From QHXQ01 sp036389375 (lineage in GTDB: Bacteria > Acidobacteriota > Blastocatellia > Pyrinomonadales > Pyrinomonadaceae): DNA of 49,967 nucleotides. The position numbers and the translations under genes are program-made. Within the stretch, counting starts at the first letter, position 1; each line of letters starts with the position of its first letter. Below are positions 24,330-32,142 of the stretch, one piece after another. The stretch spans positions 1 to 49,967 of the forward strand of contig DASVQA010000142.1 of the NCBI GenBank assembly GCA_036389375.1, written 5' to 3'. The notes beneath the pieces are model-generated. The model saw only the letters and a program-made list of their open reading frames with translations, searched no databases and had not been told where the DNA came from.

Positions 24330-24575
24330 ATGCTCGATCTAAAGTACTCACTCGTCATAGAGGCAACGTCTGATCCGACCTTTTTCGGCTTCTACTCGCC
24401 GGAGCTTGAAGGCTTCACTGGCGTGGGGCATTCCATCGAAGATTGTCTCTATCAGGCGAAGTGGGGCATGGAGGAGCACGTCTCGTTGTTGCAGGCACAG
24501 GGCTTGCCCGTGCCTGAACAGAACTCTAATCCGACAGTTGTAGTCCAGAACGAACCGCGTCTTGCGGTTGCTTAA
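24330..24575 (+). CDS. hicB: HicB-family antitoxin
   Basis: 81 residues. The partial RNase-H-like HicB fold is recognisable: LKYSLVIEATSDPTFFGFYSPELEGFTGVGHSIEDCLYQAKWGM, the pattern of an ageing-out substrate lobe that caps HicA (read here in pieces: YSPELEGFTG and GHSIEDCLYQA). The C-terminal ~20 residues carry no clear DNA-binding motif, so autorepression is not evident. It lies 6 bp after hicA and 12 bp before pdxJ; the tight spacing suggests read-through into pdxJ. Confidence 0.85.
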   Translation: MLDLKYSLVIEATSDPTFFGFYSPELEGFTGVGHSIEDCLYQAKWGMEEHVSLLQAQGLPVPEQNSNPTVVVQNEPRLAVA

Positions 24576-24587
24576 GTACGTGAACCC

Positions 24588-25337
24588 ATGACCGCACGAC
24601 TTAACGTCAACATAGATCATGTCGCCACTGTGCGACAGGCGCGGCGCGCGCCGGAGCCGAGCGTGATCGCGGCGGCCATGCTCTGCGAGCAGGCCGGCGC
24701 GGACGGCATCACCATCCATCTGCGCGGCGACCGTCGGCACATACAGGACGCGGACGTGTACGCGCTCCGGCAGGCGGTGACGACCTATCTCAACGTCGAA
24801 CTGGCGACGACTGACGAGATGCTCCGAGTGGCCCTCGATGCGCGCCCCGACGCCGTCTCGCTCGTGCCCGAAAGCCCGAACGAGATCACAACCGAAGGCG
24901 GCTTGGACGTGCGCGCCAACGCCGATGCCGTGCGCGCCGCAGTCGAACGTCTGCGCGGCGGCGGCATCTTCACGAGCATCTTTATTGACCCGGACAGCGG
25001 ACAGATCGAGGCGGCGCATGCGGCGGGCGCGCAGCAGGTCGAGTTATGCACGGCCGCTTATGCCGAAGCGACGCTCGGCGCACAGGCGATGCACGGCACG
25101 GGTGCGGCCCGCGCGGCTCAGGAGCTACAAAGATTGCGCGAGGCGGCTGTGTTCGCTGCCCGGACGGGTCTGCAAGTGGCCGCCGGGCACGGGCTGACCA
25201 CGCGCAACGTCGGCGCGGTCGCCGCGATTCAAGAGATCAGAGAGTTCAACATCGGGCACAACATCATCGCGCGCGCCGTGCTGGTCGGTTTAGACCGGGC
25301 CGTGCGCGAGATGCGCAGGGCGATCAGGCAGGGCTAA
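24588..25337 (+). CDS. pdxJ: Pyridoxine 5'-phosphate synthase PdxJ
   Basis: 249 residues, normal length. PdxJ condenses 1-deoxyxylulose 5-phosphate with 3-amino-2-oxopropyl phosphate in the DXP-dependent vitamin B6 pathway. Seen: LNVNIDHVATVRQARR at the N-terminus, GADGITIHLRGDRRHIQD, LVPESPNEITTEGGLDV, VELCTAAYAE and AGHGLTTRNVG, all conserved around the TIM-barrel active site. It follows hicB by 12 bp. pdxA is not in the window. Confidence 0.96.
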   Translation: MTARLNVNIDHVATVRQARRAPEPSVIAAAMLCEQAGADGITIHLRGDRRHIQDADVYALRQAVTTYLNVELATTDEMLRVALDARPDAVSLVPESPNEITTEGGLDVRANADAVRAAVERLRGGGIFTSIFIDPDSGQIEAAHAAGAQQVELCTAAYAEATLGAQAMHGTGAARAAQELQRLREAAVFAARTGLQVAAGHGLTTRNVGAVAAIQEIREFNIGHNIIARAVLVGLDRAVREMRRAIRQG

Positions 25338-25341
25338 ATTA

Positions 25342-25417
25342 AAACGCCGGGCGCAGGTTGCGACGAGCGCGCGGCTCCCGATCCGCACGTCCGCCAGCAC
25401 CCACGCGCCCGGCGTTT
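25342..25417. repeat. 13-bp inverted repeat after pdxJ
   Basis: AAACGCCGGGCGC (25342-25354) and its exact reverse complement (25405-25417) enclose 50 nt of GC-rich sequence. It begins 5 nt after the pdxJ stop, in the convergent gap with ruvB. A terminator is possible, but the T run is only three bases long. Confidence 0.6.
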
Positions 25418-25474
25418 GCTCCGGCCCACGTGCCCGTAAGGGCGGCAGACCGAATCCCGTAAAATCAAGCCCCA

Positions 25475-25499
25475 AGTTTGAGAGCGCAACTCTCAAACT
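25475..25499 (-). terminator. Hairpin after ruvB, possible terminator
   Basis: AGTTTGAGAG pairs perfectly with CTCTCAAACT around a 5-nt loop, 6 nt past the ruvB stop. No T tract follows on the minus strand, so termination by this hairpin alone is uncertain. Confidence 0.45.
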
Positions 25500-25505
25500 G
25501 CTCCA

Positions 25506-26558
25506 TCAACTCGCCAGCGCGTCCTCCTGACGCTTGGGCGGCGTCAGCCCCAAATGCTTGTAAGCGGCGCGCGTCGCCATGCGCCCGCGCGGCGTGCGGT
25601 TGAGGAAGCCGATCTGAATCAAGTACGGCTCAATGATCTCTTCGATGGACTCGCGCTCCTCGCTAATCGAAGCGGCGATAGTGCCGATGCCGACGGGGCC
25701 GCCGTCGAACTTCTCTATGATCGCCGAGAGGATTTTGCGATCCACTTCGTCCAGCCCGAACTTGTCCACTTCCATCTCGTCGAGCGCGCGCCGCGCCACG
25801 CTCTGCGTGATGCGCCCGTCGCCGATGACCTGCGCGTAGTCGCGCACGCGGCGCAGGAGCCGGTTGGCGATACGGGGTGTGCCGCGAGCACGGCGCGCGA
25901 TCTCGCGTGCGCCAGTCGCCTCTATCTCGACATGCAAAATCTCGGCGGAGCGGTGGACGATGATCTCCAGATCCTTCTGCGCGTAGAAATCCAGATGAAA
26001 GACGATGCCGAAGCGCCCGCGCAAGGGGGCGGTGATGAGACCGGCGCGCGTCGTAGCGCCGACCAAAGTAAATTTCGGCAGGTCTAACTTGATCGAGCGC
26101 GCGGCCGTGCCTTGCCCGATCATGATGTCGAGTTGGTAGTCCTCCATCGCGGAGTACAAGACCTCTTCGATCTGCGGCTTGAGGCGGTGAATCTCGTCTA
26201 TAAAGAGCACCTCGCCCTCTTGCAGATTCGTGAGCACGGCTGCGAGGTCGCCGCCGCGTTCGATGGCGGGCGCGCTGACGCACTTGAGCGGCGCGTCCAT
26301 CTCGTGCGCGATGATCTGCGAGAGCGTGGTCTTGCCTAAGCCGGGCGGGCCGAAAAAGAGTACGTGGTCAAGCGCCTCGCGGCGGCCCTTGGCGGCGCGC
26401 AGGAAGATTTTGAGGTTGGTCGTGATCTTCGTCTGCCCGATGTACTCGTCGAGCGCGCGCGGGCGCAAGGAAGGTTCGGCCTGCCGATCCTCCGGCGTCG
26501 CCTCGCCCGCTATTGCGCGTGGTTCTTCAGCCGCCAATGTCGCTTCCAACTGTGCCAT
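25506..26558 (-). CDS. ruvB: Holliday junction branch migration helicase RuvB
   Basis: 350 residues. AAA+ motor of the RuvAB complex that drives Holliday junction branch migration. Seen: RPRALDEYIGQTKI, Walker A FFGPPGLGKTTL, Walker B EVLFIDEIHRL, sensor I VGATTRAG, arginine finger region APLRGRFGI, and the winged-helix end EPYLIQIGFLNRTPRGR. AAGGGGA precedes the ATG. A near-consensus promoter lies 48-76 nt upstream, so it is transcribed separately from atpDC. ruvA and ruvC are not adjacent here. Confidence 0.97.
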   Translation of the reverse strand: MAQLEATLAAEEPRAIAGEATPEDRQAEPSLRPRALDEYIGQTKITTNLKIFLRAAKGRREALDHVLFFGPPGLGKTTLSQIIAHEMDAPLKCVSAPAIERGGDLAAVLTNLQEGEVLFIDEIHRLKPQIEEVLYSAMEDYQLDIMIGQGTAARSIKLDLPKFTLVGATTRAGLITAPLRGRFGIVFHLDFYAQKDLEIIVHRSAEILHVEIEATGAREIARRARGTPRIANRLLRRVRDYAQVIGDGRITQSVARRALDEMEVDKFGLDEVDRKILSAIIEKFDGGPVGIGTIAASISEERESIEEIIEPYLIQIGFLNRTPRGRMATRAAYKHLGLTPPKRQEDALAS

Positions 26559-26605
26559 CCAGCGATCCCCTTGCCGTCCTTTATTTCGCCTTTGAGACAG
26601 GCAGG

Positions 26606-26634
26606 ATTATACCTTGTCTGCATCAACGTTTCAA
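26606..26634 (-). promoter_or_regulatory. Sigma-70 promoter of ruvB
   Basis: On the minus strand TTGAAA, a 17-nt spacer, and a perfect TATAAT. It predicts a start near 26599 and a leader of about 40 nt to the ruvB ATG. It is the best promoter in the window. Confidence 0.8.
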
Positions 26635-26753
26635 CTATGAAACACGGCGACAGGTTAAGAAAATGCTTGAAGAAAATTGACTTGCAGTTTGGCGGCAAAC
26701 GGCGACAGGGCGGGGCAGTAAAACCAATCGGTGCGCCGGCAAGCTTCGGGCGA

Positions 26754-27173
26754 CTAGGTGCGTGCGGGGTTGTTGTCGGCGAGTTGGAGACGGGCGTCGG
26801 CGCGGTCTAGCTCGGCGCGGGCGCGGGCAAAATCCGCCTCGTCGCCGGTGAAGGCGGCGAGGGCGCGTTCGGCCTGTTCGCGGGCTTGGCGTGCGCTGGC
26901 GGAGTCTATCTCTTCGGGGCGCTCGGCCATGTCGGCGAGGACGGAGACGCGGTCGTGGTTGACCTCGACGAAGCCGCCGGAGACGAGCAGCCGCTCGCTT
27001 GTGCCGCCCTGCGTGTAGCTGAGCACGCCCGTCTGCAATTGCGAGATGAGCGGGGTGTGGCCGGGCAGGATGCCGAGTTCGCCGTCGAGACCCGGCACGG
27101 AGACAAAGTCCACCGCCTCCGAGAGCACGCTGCGCTCCGGCGTAATCACGTCGAGTTGGATTCTCTCAGCCAT
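26754..27173 (-). CDS. atpC: F1Fo ATP synthase epsilon subunit
   Basis: 139 residues. Rotor-stalk subunit of ATP synthase. The N-terminal beta sandwich shows IQLDVITPERSVLSEAVDFVSVPG, DGELGILPGHTPLISQL and VSGGFVEVNHDRVSVLAD; two C-terminal helices follow, the part that can inhibit rotation. It lies directly after atpD, with a heptamer hairpin filling the 70-nt junction. The ATG touches that repeat and has no Shine-Dalgarno sequence. The other F1 genes are not here, so beta and epsilon form a separate pair, as in several other phyla. Confidence 0.95.
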   Translation of the reverse strand: MAERIQLDVITPERSVLSEAVDFVSVPGLDGELGILPGHTPLISQLQTGVLSYTQGGTSERLLVSGGFVEVNHDRVSVLADMAERPEEIDSASARQAREQAERALAAFTGDEADFARARAELDRADARLQLADNNPART

Positions 27174-27243
27174 AAGAGCAGAGGTCAGAGGTCAGAGATT
27201 AGAAAGCCAGTTCTTCACTGACCTCTAACCTCCGATCTCTTAT
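27174..27243. repeat. Heptamer-repeat hairpin, AGAGGTY flavour
   Basis: The left arm has AGAGGTC, AGAGGTC, AGAGATT (27180-27200). The right arm (27218-27243) is the complement of AGAGATC, GGAGGTT, AGAGGTC. The outer ends ATAAGAGC and CTCTTAT also pair. The element fills the junction completely: it touches the atpC ATG on one side and the atpD stop on the other. Confidence 0.9.
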
Positions 27244-28773
27244 TTACATTGCGGCGATCTCCTGCGCGCGTTTGCGCACGTCTTCGATAGTGCCCTGTAA
27301 GAAGAAAGCCTGTTCGGGGATGTCGTCGCACTTGCCGTCTATGATCTCACGGAAGCCGCGAATCGTGTCTTTGATCTCGACGTACTTGCCTTCAAGGCCG
27401 GTGAACTGCGCGGCGACGAAGAAGGGCTGCGAGAAGAAACGCTGAATCTTGCGCGCCCGCGAGACGACGAGTTTGTCCTCTTCCGATAGTTCGTCGAGGC
27501 CGAGGATGGCGATGATATCCTGCAACTCTTTGTAGCGTTGCAGAATCTTCTTCACGTCCTGCGCCGTGTTGTAGTGCTCGTCGCCGACGATGCGCGGGTC
27601 GAGAATGCGCGACGAAGAGGAGAGCGGATCGACCGCCGGATAGATGCCGAGTTCGACGATCTGGCGCGAGAGCGCGGTGACGGCGTCGAGGTGCGCGAAG
27701 GTCGTGGCGGGCGCGGGGTCTGTGTAATCGTCCGCCGGCACGTAGACGGCCTGAATGGACGTGACCGAGCCGGTCTTGGTCGAAGTGATGCGCTCCTGCA
27801 TCTCGCCCATTTCGGTCGCCAGATTCGGCTGGTAGCCGACCGCCGAGGGCATGCGCCCCAGTAGCGCCGACACTTCCGAGCCGGCCTGCGTAAAGCGGAA
27901 GATGTTGTCGATAAAGAGCAGCACGTCCAAGCCGCCGTCGCGGAAGTGTTCCGCCACCGTCAGCCCGGAGAGCGCGACGCGCAGACGCGCGCCGGGCGGT
28001 TCGGTCATCTGCCCGTAGACCAGCGCCACCTTCGATTCGCCGAGCGCCTTCATGTCCACCTTCGTCATGTCGAACTCGCCGGTCTCTTTGAAGTGCTTGT
28101 TAAAGGTCGCGCCGAACTGGATGACCTCGGACTCGACGAACTCGCGCAGCAGGTCGTTACCTTCGCGCGTGCGCTCGCCCACGCCCGCAAAGACCGAGAA
28201 GCCTGAGTGCTTCTGCGCGACGTTGTTGATTAGCTCCTGAATAAGCACGGTCTTGCCGACGCCCGCGCCGCCGAACAGACCGATCTTGCCGCCGCGCAGG
28301 AAGGGTTGGATGAGGTCAATGACCTTGATGCCGGTCTCGAACATCTCAAGTTCGGTGGACTGTTCTTCCAGCAGCGGCGCGTGGCGGTGGATCGGATCGC
28401 GTTTCTCCGAGCGGACGGGGCCGAGATTGTCCACCGGCTCGCCAATGACGTTCAGCACGCGGCCGAGCGTCGCTTCGCCGACGGGCATGGTGATGGGGCC
28501 GCCCGTGTCAATCGCCTTCATGCCGCGCACGACGCCTTCGGTCGGCTTCATCGAGACGGTACGCACGCGCCCTTCGCCGAGGTGTTGTTCGACCTCACAG
28601 ATGATGTCAATCGGATACGGCACGTCGAAGCCTTCTGACGTGACGCGCAGCGCCGTGTAAATCTCCGGCAGATACTGATCTGAAAACTGCACGTCGATGA
28701 CGGGGCCAATCACCTGCACGACTTTGCCCGTCTGCTCGGCGTTGCTGCTCGGATTTCCGTTAGGGCTAGACAT
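27244..28773 (-). CDS. atpD: F1Fo ATP synthase beta subunit
   Basis: 509 residues. Catalytic subunit of F1. Walker A FGGAGVGKTVLIQELI, the catalytic Glu in GVGERTREGND, Walker B VLLFIDNIFRFTQAGSEVSALLGRMPSAVGYQPNL, and QAVYVPADDYTDPAPATTF are read in consecutive conserved blocks. It is about 30 residues longer than the usual ~470-480, with the extra at the N-terminus (SSPNGNPSSNAEQTGK). It forms a two-gene unit with atpC. Confidence 0.97.
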   Translation of the reverse strand: MSSPNGNPSSNAEQTGKVVQVIGPVIDVQFSDQYLPEIYTALRVTSEGFDVPYPIDIICEVEQHLGEGRVRTVSMKPTEGVVRGMKAIDTGGPITMPVGEATLGRVLNVIGEPVDNLGPVRSEKRDPIHRHAPLLEEQSTELEMFETGIKVIDLIQPFLRGGKIGLFGGAGVGKTVLIQELINNVAQKHSGFSVFAGVGERTREGNDLLREFVESEVIQFGATFNKHFKETGEFDMTKVDMKALGESKVALVYGQMTEPPGARLRVALSGLTVAEHFRDGGLDVLLFIDNIFRFTQAGSEVSALLGRMPSAVGYQPNLATEMGEMQERITSTKTGSVTSIQAVYVPADDYTDPAPATTFAHLDAVTALSRQIVELGIYPAVDPLSSSSRILDPRIVGDEHYNTAQDVKKILQRYKELQDIIAILGLDELSEEDKLVVSRARKIQRFFSQPFFVAAQFTGLEGKYVEIKDTIRGFREIIDGKCDDIPEQAFFLQGTIEDVRKRAQEIAAM

Positions 28774-28839
28774 AATTTCAGCGCCAACTCCTCAGTTAAG
28801 GGTTACGGGTGAAAAATTCAGCGGGAACTGAAGACGGGG

Positions 28840-28869
28840 AAGATAGCACACGGCTGCAGGCAAAGGCAA
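28840..28869 (-). promoter_or_regulatory. Possible promoter of atpDC
   Basis: On the minus strand TTGCCT, an 18-nt spacer, then TATCTT, about 65 nt upstream of the atpD ATG. Four of six consensus bases match in each box. Read-through from the small gene at 28926 is an alternative. Confidence 0.4.
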
Positions 28870-28925
28870 AAGTGCGCGTAAACTAGCCGTCAGCGCGGGC
28901 CGGGCCGCCACGGCGCAGCTTAATG

Positions 28926-29201
28926 TTATTCGTCGAATTCGCCGTCGTCGAAACGAATCTTCATGCTGCGCAGGGTGCGCCGGTCTTCGTCTGTGAGTTC
29001 GAGCCTCGTGCCGGCCTCGTCCGCTTCGTCTTCCTCCAACTCGCGCAAGCCGATGACGAGCTTGAGCGACAACTCCATCTCGTAGCCGGCGGCGCGCAGC
29101 CGCGCGATGGCATCCGCGACTTCGGGTGCGCGCTCGACCGCGTTGTTGATGGCGCGGCCGATCTCTTCGACGATCTCTTTCGCGTGGTCGTTCAGTTCCA
29201 A
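28926..29201 (-). CDS. Small acidic protein of unknown function
   Basis: 91 residues from a TTG at 29201, chosen because CGGAG lies about 8 nt upstream and the frame before it is arginine-rich shadow sequence. It is acidic and mostly helical: DHAKEIVEEIGRAINNAVE, then ADAIARLRAAGYEMELSLKL, and a charged end LTDEDRRTLRSMKIRFDD. The D-RAAGYE and LT-x-D-R-x-x-L-x-S-x-K-I pattern recalls small hypothetical proteins of Acidobacteriota, but I cannot assign a function. It lies about 150 bp upstream of atpD on the same strand. Confidence 0.7.
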   Translation of the reverse strand: MELNDHAKEIVEEIGRAINNAVERAPEVADAIARLRAAGYEMELSLKLVIGLRELEEDEADEAGTRLELTDEDRRTLRSMKIRFDDGEFDE

Positions 29202-29417
29202 ACTTAGCTCCGATTGGGCCGGCGACGCGCCCCGGCAACGGCCGCGTCCGTTCGTTGCGTGCGATGCTAAGCGACGCGGCCCTGCCCGGTCAACCACACC
29301 GGCGCGGGCGCGGCCAAGCAACTCGTTGCGACGCCCGCGCGCCGTGTGCTAGCGTTGACGACACATTCAACCGGGCGACAAACACACTACTGCTGACGTT
29401 TGAGGACGAGCGGTCTT

Positions 29418-31034
29418 ATGAGCACCAAAACAGACAGCACGGAGCGGCGCGGACGCTTCGCCACCTCTTCGGGCATCGAACTGCCGAACGACTTCAACCC
29501 GGCGAACACCGACGCGCTGGATTACGAACGCGATCTTGGCGCGCCCGGCGCTTACCCTTACACGCGCGGCGTGCGCCGCACGATGTATCGCGGGCGCTTC
29601 TGGACGATGCGCCAGTACGCGGGCTATGCGACGGCGGAAGACTCGAACGCGCGTTACAAGTATCTGCTCGCACAAGGGACGACCGGCCTCTCCGTCGCCT
29701 TCGACCTGCCGACGCAGATCGGGCTGGACTCAGACGACCCGCTTGCCGCCGGCGAGGTCGGCAAGGTCGGCGTGGCGATTGACTCGCTCGCAGACATGGA
29801 GCGCCTGTTCGACGGCATCCCGCTCGACTCCGTCTCCACCTCGATGACGATCAACGCGACCGCCGCGACCTTACTCTGTCTCTACATCGCGGTCGCTAAA
29901 AAGCAGGGCGTCGCGCCCGCCAAACTACAGGGCACGATCCAGAACGACATCCTCAAGGAGTACATTGCGCGCGGCACGTACATCTATCCGCCCGCACCCT
30001 CGATGCGCCTGATCACCGACACCTTCGCCTATTGTGCCCGCGCAGTCCCGCAGTGGAACACCATCTCGATCAGCGGCTACCACATACGCGAAGCCGGCTC
30101 GACCGCCGCGCAGGAGATCGCCTTCACGCTCGCCGATGCCATCGCCTACGTCGAAGCCGCGACGGCGGCGGGGCTGAAAGTTGACGACTTCGCCCCGCGC
30201 CTCTCCTTCTTCTTCAACGCGCACAACAACCTCTTGGAAGAGGTCGCCAAGTTTCGCGCCGCGCGTCGCCTGTGGGCGCGCATCATGCGTGAACGCTTCC
30301 ACGCGCGCGACCCGCGCTCGCTGATGCTCCGCTTTCACACGCAGACCGCAGGTTCAACGCTGACGGCGCAGCAGCCGGAAGTCAACGTCGCCCGCACAAC
30401 CATACAGGCGCTCGCCGCCGTGCTCGGCGGCACGCAGAGTCTGCACACGAACGCGATGGACGAGGCGCTGGCGCTGCCGACCGAAGGCGCGGCCCGCGTC
30501 GCCCTGCGCACGCAGCAGGTCATCGCCCACGAGTCCGGCGTCGCCGACACGGTTGACCCGCTCGCCGGCTCATACGCGATTGAGCAACTCACTTCCGAAC
30601 TGGAACAACGCGCCGCCGACTACATCAAAAAGATCGATGCGATGGGCGGCATGCTGCGCGCCATCGAGACCGGCTACGTCCAACGCGAAATTCAGGAAGC
30701 CGCTTATCAATATCAGCGCGCCGTCGAAACCGGCGAGGCGGTCGTTGTCGGCGTCAACCGCTTTCAGGTGGCGGAGGATGCCGCACCGCCCACGCTCCGC
30801 GTCGATCCGGCAGTCGAACCGGCGCAGGTCGAACGCGTCCGTGCCGTGCGCCAGCGCCGCGACAACAACCAGACAGAGAACGCCCTTGACGCCCTCCAAA
30901 CCGCCGCCGCGCGCAGCACGGAAAACCTGCTGCCGCGCATCCTCGCCGCCGTCGAGGCTTACGCCACCGTCGGCGAGATCAGCCACCGCCTGCGCCGCGT
31001 CTGGGGCGAGTATCAGGAGGCCATCACGGTTTAA
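29418..31034 (+). CDS. Methylmalonyl-CoA mutase large subunit (substrate domain)
   Basis: 538 residues from the ATG at 29418, with GAGGACGAG upstream. It holds only the TIM-barrel acyl-CoA mutase domain: YPYTRGVRRTMYRGRFWTMR, QYAGYATAEDSNARY, GLSVAFDLPTQIGLDSD, SISGYHIREAGSTAAQE, and HTNAMDEALALPTE. The B12-binding domain is absent and must come from a separate small subunit elsewhere. The Tyr in TMYRG agrees with methylmalonyl-CoA rather than isobutyryl-CoA mutase, though I rate this as moderate evidence. It would interconvert methylmalonyl-CoA and succinyl-CoA, which fits a propionyl-CoA route together with the carboxylase genes at 8.5-10.5 kb. Confidence 0.9.
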   Translation: MSTKTDSTERRGRFATSSGIELPNDFNPANTDALDYERDLGAPGAYPYTRGVRRTMYRGRFWTMRQYAGYATAEDSNARYKYLLAQGTTGLSVAFDLPTQIGLDSDDPLAAGEVGKVGVAIDSLADMERLFDGIPLDSVSTSMTINATAATLLCLYIAVAKKQGVAPAKLQGTIQNDILKEYIARGTYIYPPAPSMRLITDTFAYCARAVPQWNTISISGYHIREAGSTAAQEIAFTLADAIAYVEAATAAGLKVDDFAPRLSFFFNAHNNLLEEVAKFRAARRLWARIMRERFHARDPRSLMLRFHTQTAGSTLTAQQPEVNVARTTIQALAAVLGGTQSLHTNAMDEALALPTEGAARVALRTQQVIAHESGVADTVDPLAGSYAIEQLTSELEQRAADYIKKIDAMGGMLRAIETGYVQREIQEAAYQYQRAVETGEAVVVGVNRFQVAEDAAPPTLRVDPAVEPAQVERVRAVRQRRDNNQTENALDALQTAAARSTENLLPRILAAVEAYATVGEISHRLRRVWGEYQEAITV

Positions 31035-31104
31035 TAAACTTGTATGGCAATACAAAGTTGTCTAATTCACGCCGACTCAATCTCCTGTGTTAATCTCACC
31101 GCGC

Positions 31105-32142
31105 ATGCCGCAGTTGCTTGAAGTCAAAAATTTGCAGACGCATTTCTTCACGCGCGCGGGCTTGGTGCGCGCGGTGGATGGCGTGAGCTTTCAGCTTGCG
31201 CGGGGCGAGTTGTTGGGCCTCGTGGGCGAGTCGGGGTGCGGGAAGAGTGTGACGGCGCTGTCATTGATGCGGCTGGTTGCGCCGCCGGGGCGGGTCGTCG
31301 GGGGCGAGGTGCTGTTTGACGGCGTGGACTTGTTGCAGTTGTCCGAAGCAAAGATGCGGGCGATTCGCGGCGACGACATTGCGATGATCTTTCAAGACCC
31401 GATGACCTCGCTCAATCCGGTCTATACGGTCGGCGAGCAGATCGCCGAGGCCCTCAGGCTACATCGCAAGCTGGCGCGGAAAGAGGCGCGGGCGGCGGCG
31501 GTCGAGGCGATGCGCGAGGTGTCGATACCCGACCCGGCCCGGCGCGCAGACGATTACCCGCATCAACTGTCGGGCGGGATGCGCCAGCGCGTGATGATTG
31601 CGATGGCGCTCGCGTGCGATCCGAAGTTGCTGATCGCGGATGAACCGACGACCGCGCTCGACGTGACGATTCAGGCGCAGATTCTTGAACTGCTCGACGG
31701 GCTGCGCAAGACGCGCGACTTGGCCGTGCTTTTGATCACGCACGATCTGGGCGTCGTGGCCGAGGTCGCGGATCGCGTGGCGGTGATGTACACGGGGCGC
31801 ATCGTCGAAGCATCGCCGGTCGCGGAACTATTTGCGCGACCGAAGCATCCGTACACCGAGGGGTTGCTGCGTTCCGTGCCGAAGCTGACCGTCGCGGAGG
31901 CGCAGAAGGTCGAGCGTTTGCAGACCATCGAGGGCACTGTGCCGAAGTTGACCGACCTGCCGCCCGGCTGCCACTTCGCGCCGCGCTGCCCGCATCGCAT
32001 GCCGCGCTGCACCGCAGGCGAGCGCATCCCGCTCTACGAGTTGGAGCACAACGTCGGCGTGCGCTGCGTCCTCTACGATCTGGCCGCGGCGGTCACGGCC
32101 GATCATCAGACCGAACAGGAGCAGGGGAGCGCACCGCTTTGA
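31105..32142 (+). CDS. Dipeptide/oligopeptide ABC transporter ATPase (DppD/OppD type)
   Basis: 345 residues from the ATG at 31105; a GTG six codons earlier is possible. Walker A GESGCGKSV, Q-loop MIFQDPMTSLNPV, signature LSGGMRQRV, Walker B LLIADEPTTALDVT, H-loop VLLITHDLGVV. The C-terminal oligopeptide-transporter extension is present, with the cysteine cluster CHFAPRCPHRMPRC that in related proteins can bind an iron-sulfur cluster. It is overlapped by the partner ATPase. No permease or binding-protein gene lies beside the pair. Confidence 0.93.
   Translation: MPQLLEVKNLQTHFFTRAGLVRAVDGVSFQLARGELLGLVGESGCGKSVTALSLMRLVAPPGRVVGGEVLFDGVDLLQLSEAKMRAIRGDDIAMIFQDPMTSLNPVYTVGEQIAEALRLHRKLARKEARAAAVEAMREVSIPDPARRADDYPHQLSGGMRQRVMIAMALACDPKLLIADEPTTALDVTIQAQILELLDGLRKTRDLAVLLITHDLGVVAEVADRVAVMYTGRIVEASPVAELFARPKHPYTEGLLRSVPKLTVAEAQKVERLQTIEGTVPKLTDLPPGCHFAPRCPHRMPRCTAGERIPLYELEHNVGVRCVLYDLAAAVTADHQTEQEQGSAPL

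Noticed and set aside
26364..26810. 148-codon plus-strand ORF spanning the ruvB start and the ruvB-atpC gap
   Set aside because: Its first half is antisense to ruvB, it has no ribosome-binding site, and the gap is better explained by the ruvB promoter on the minus strand.
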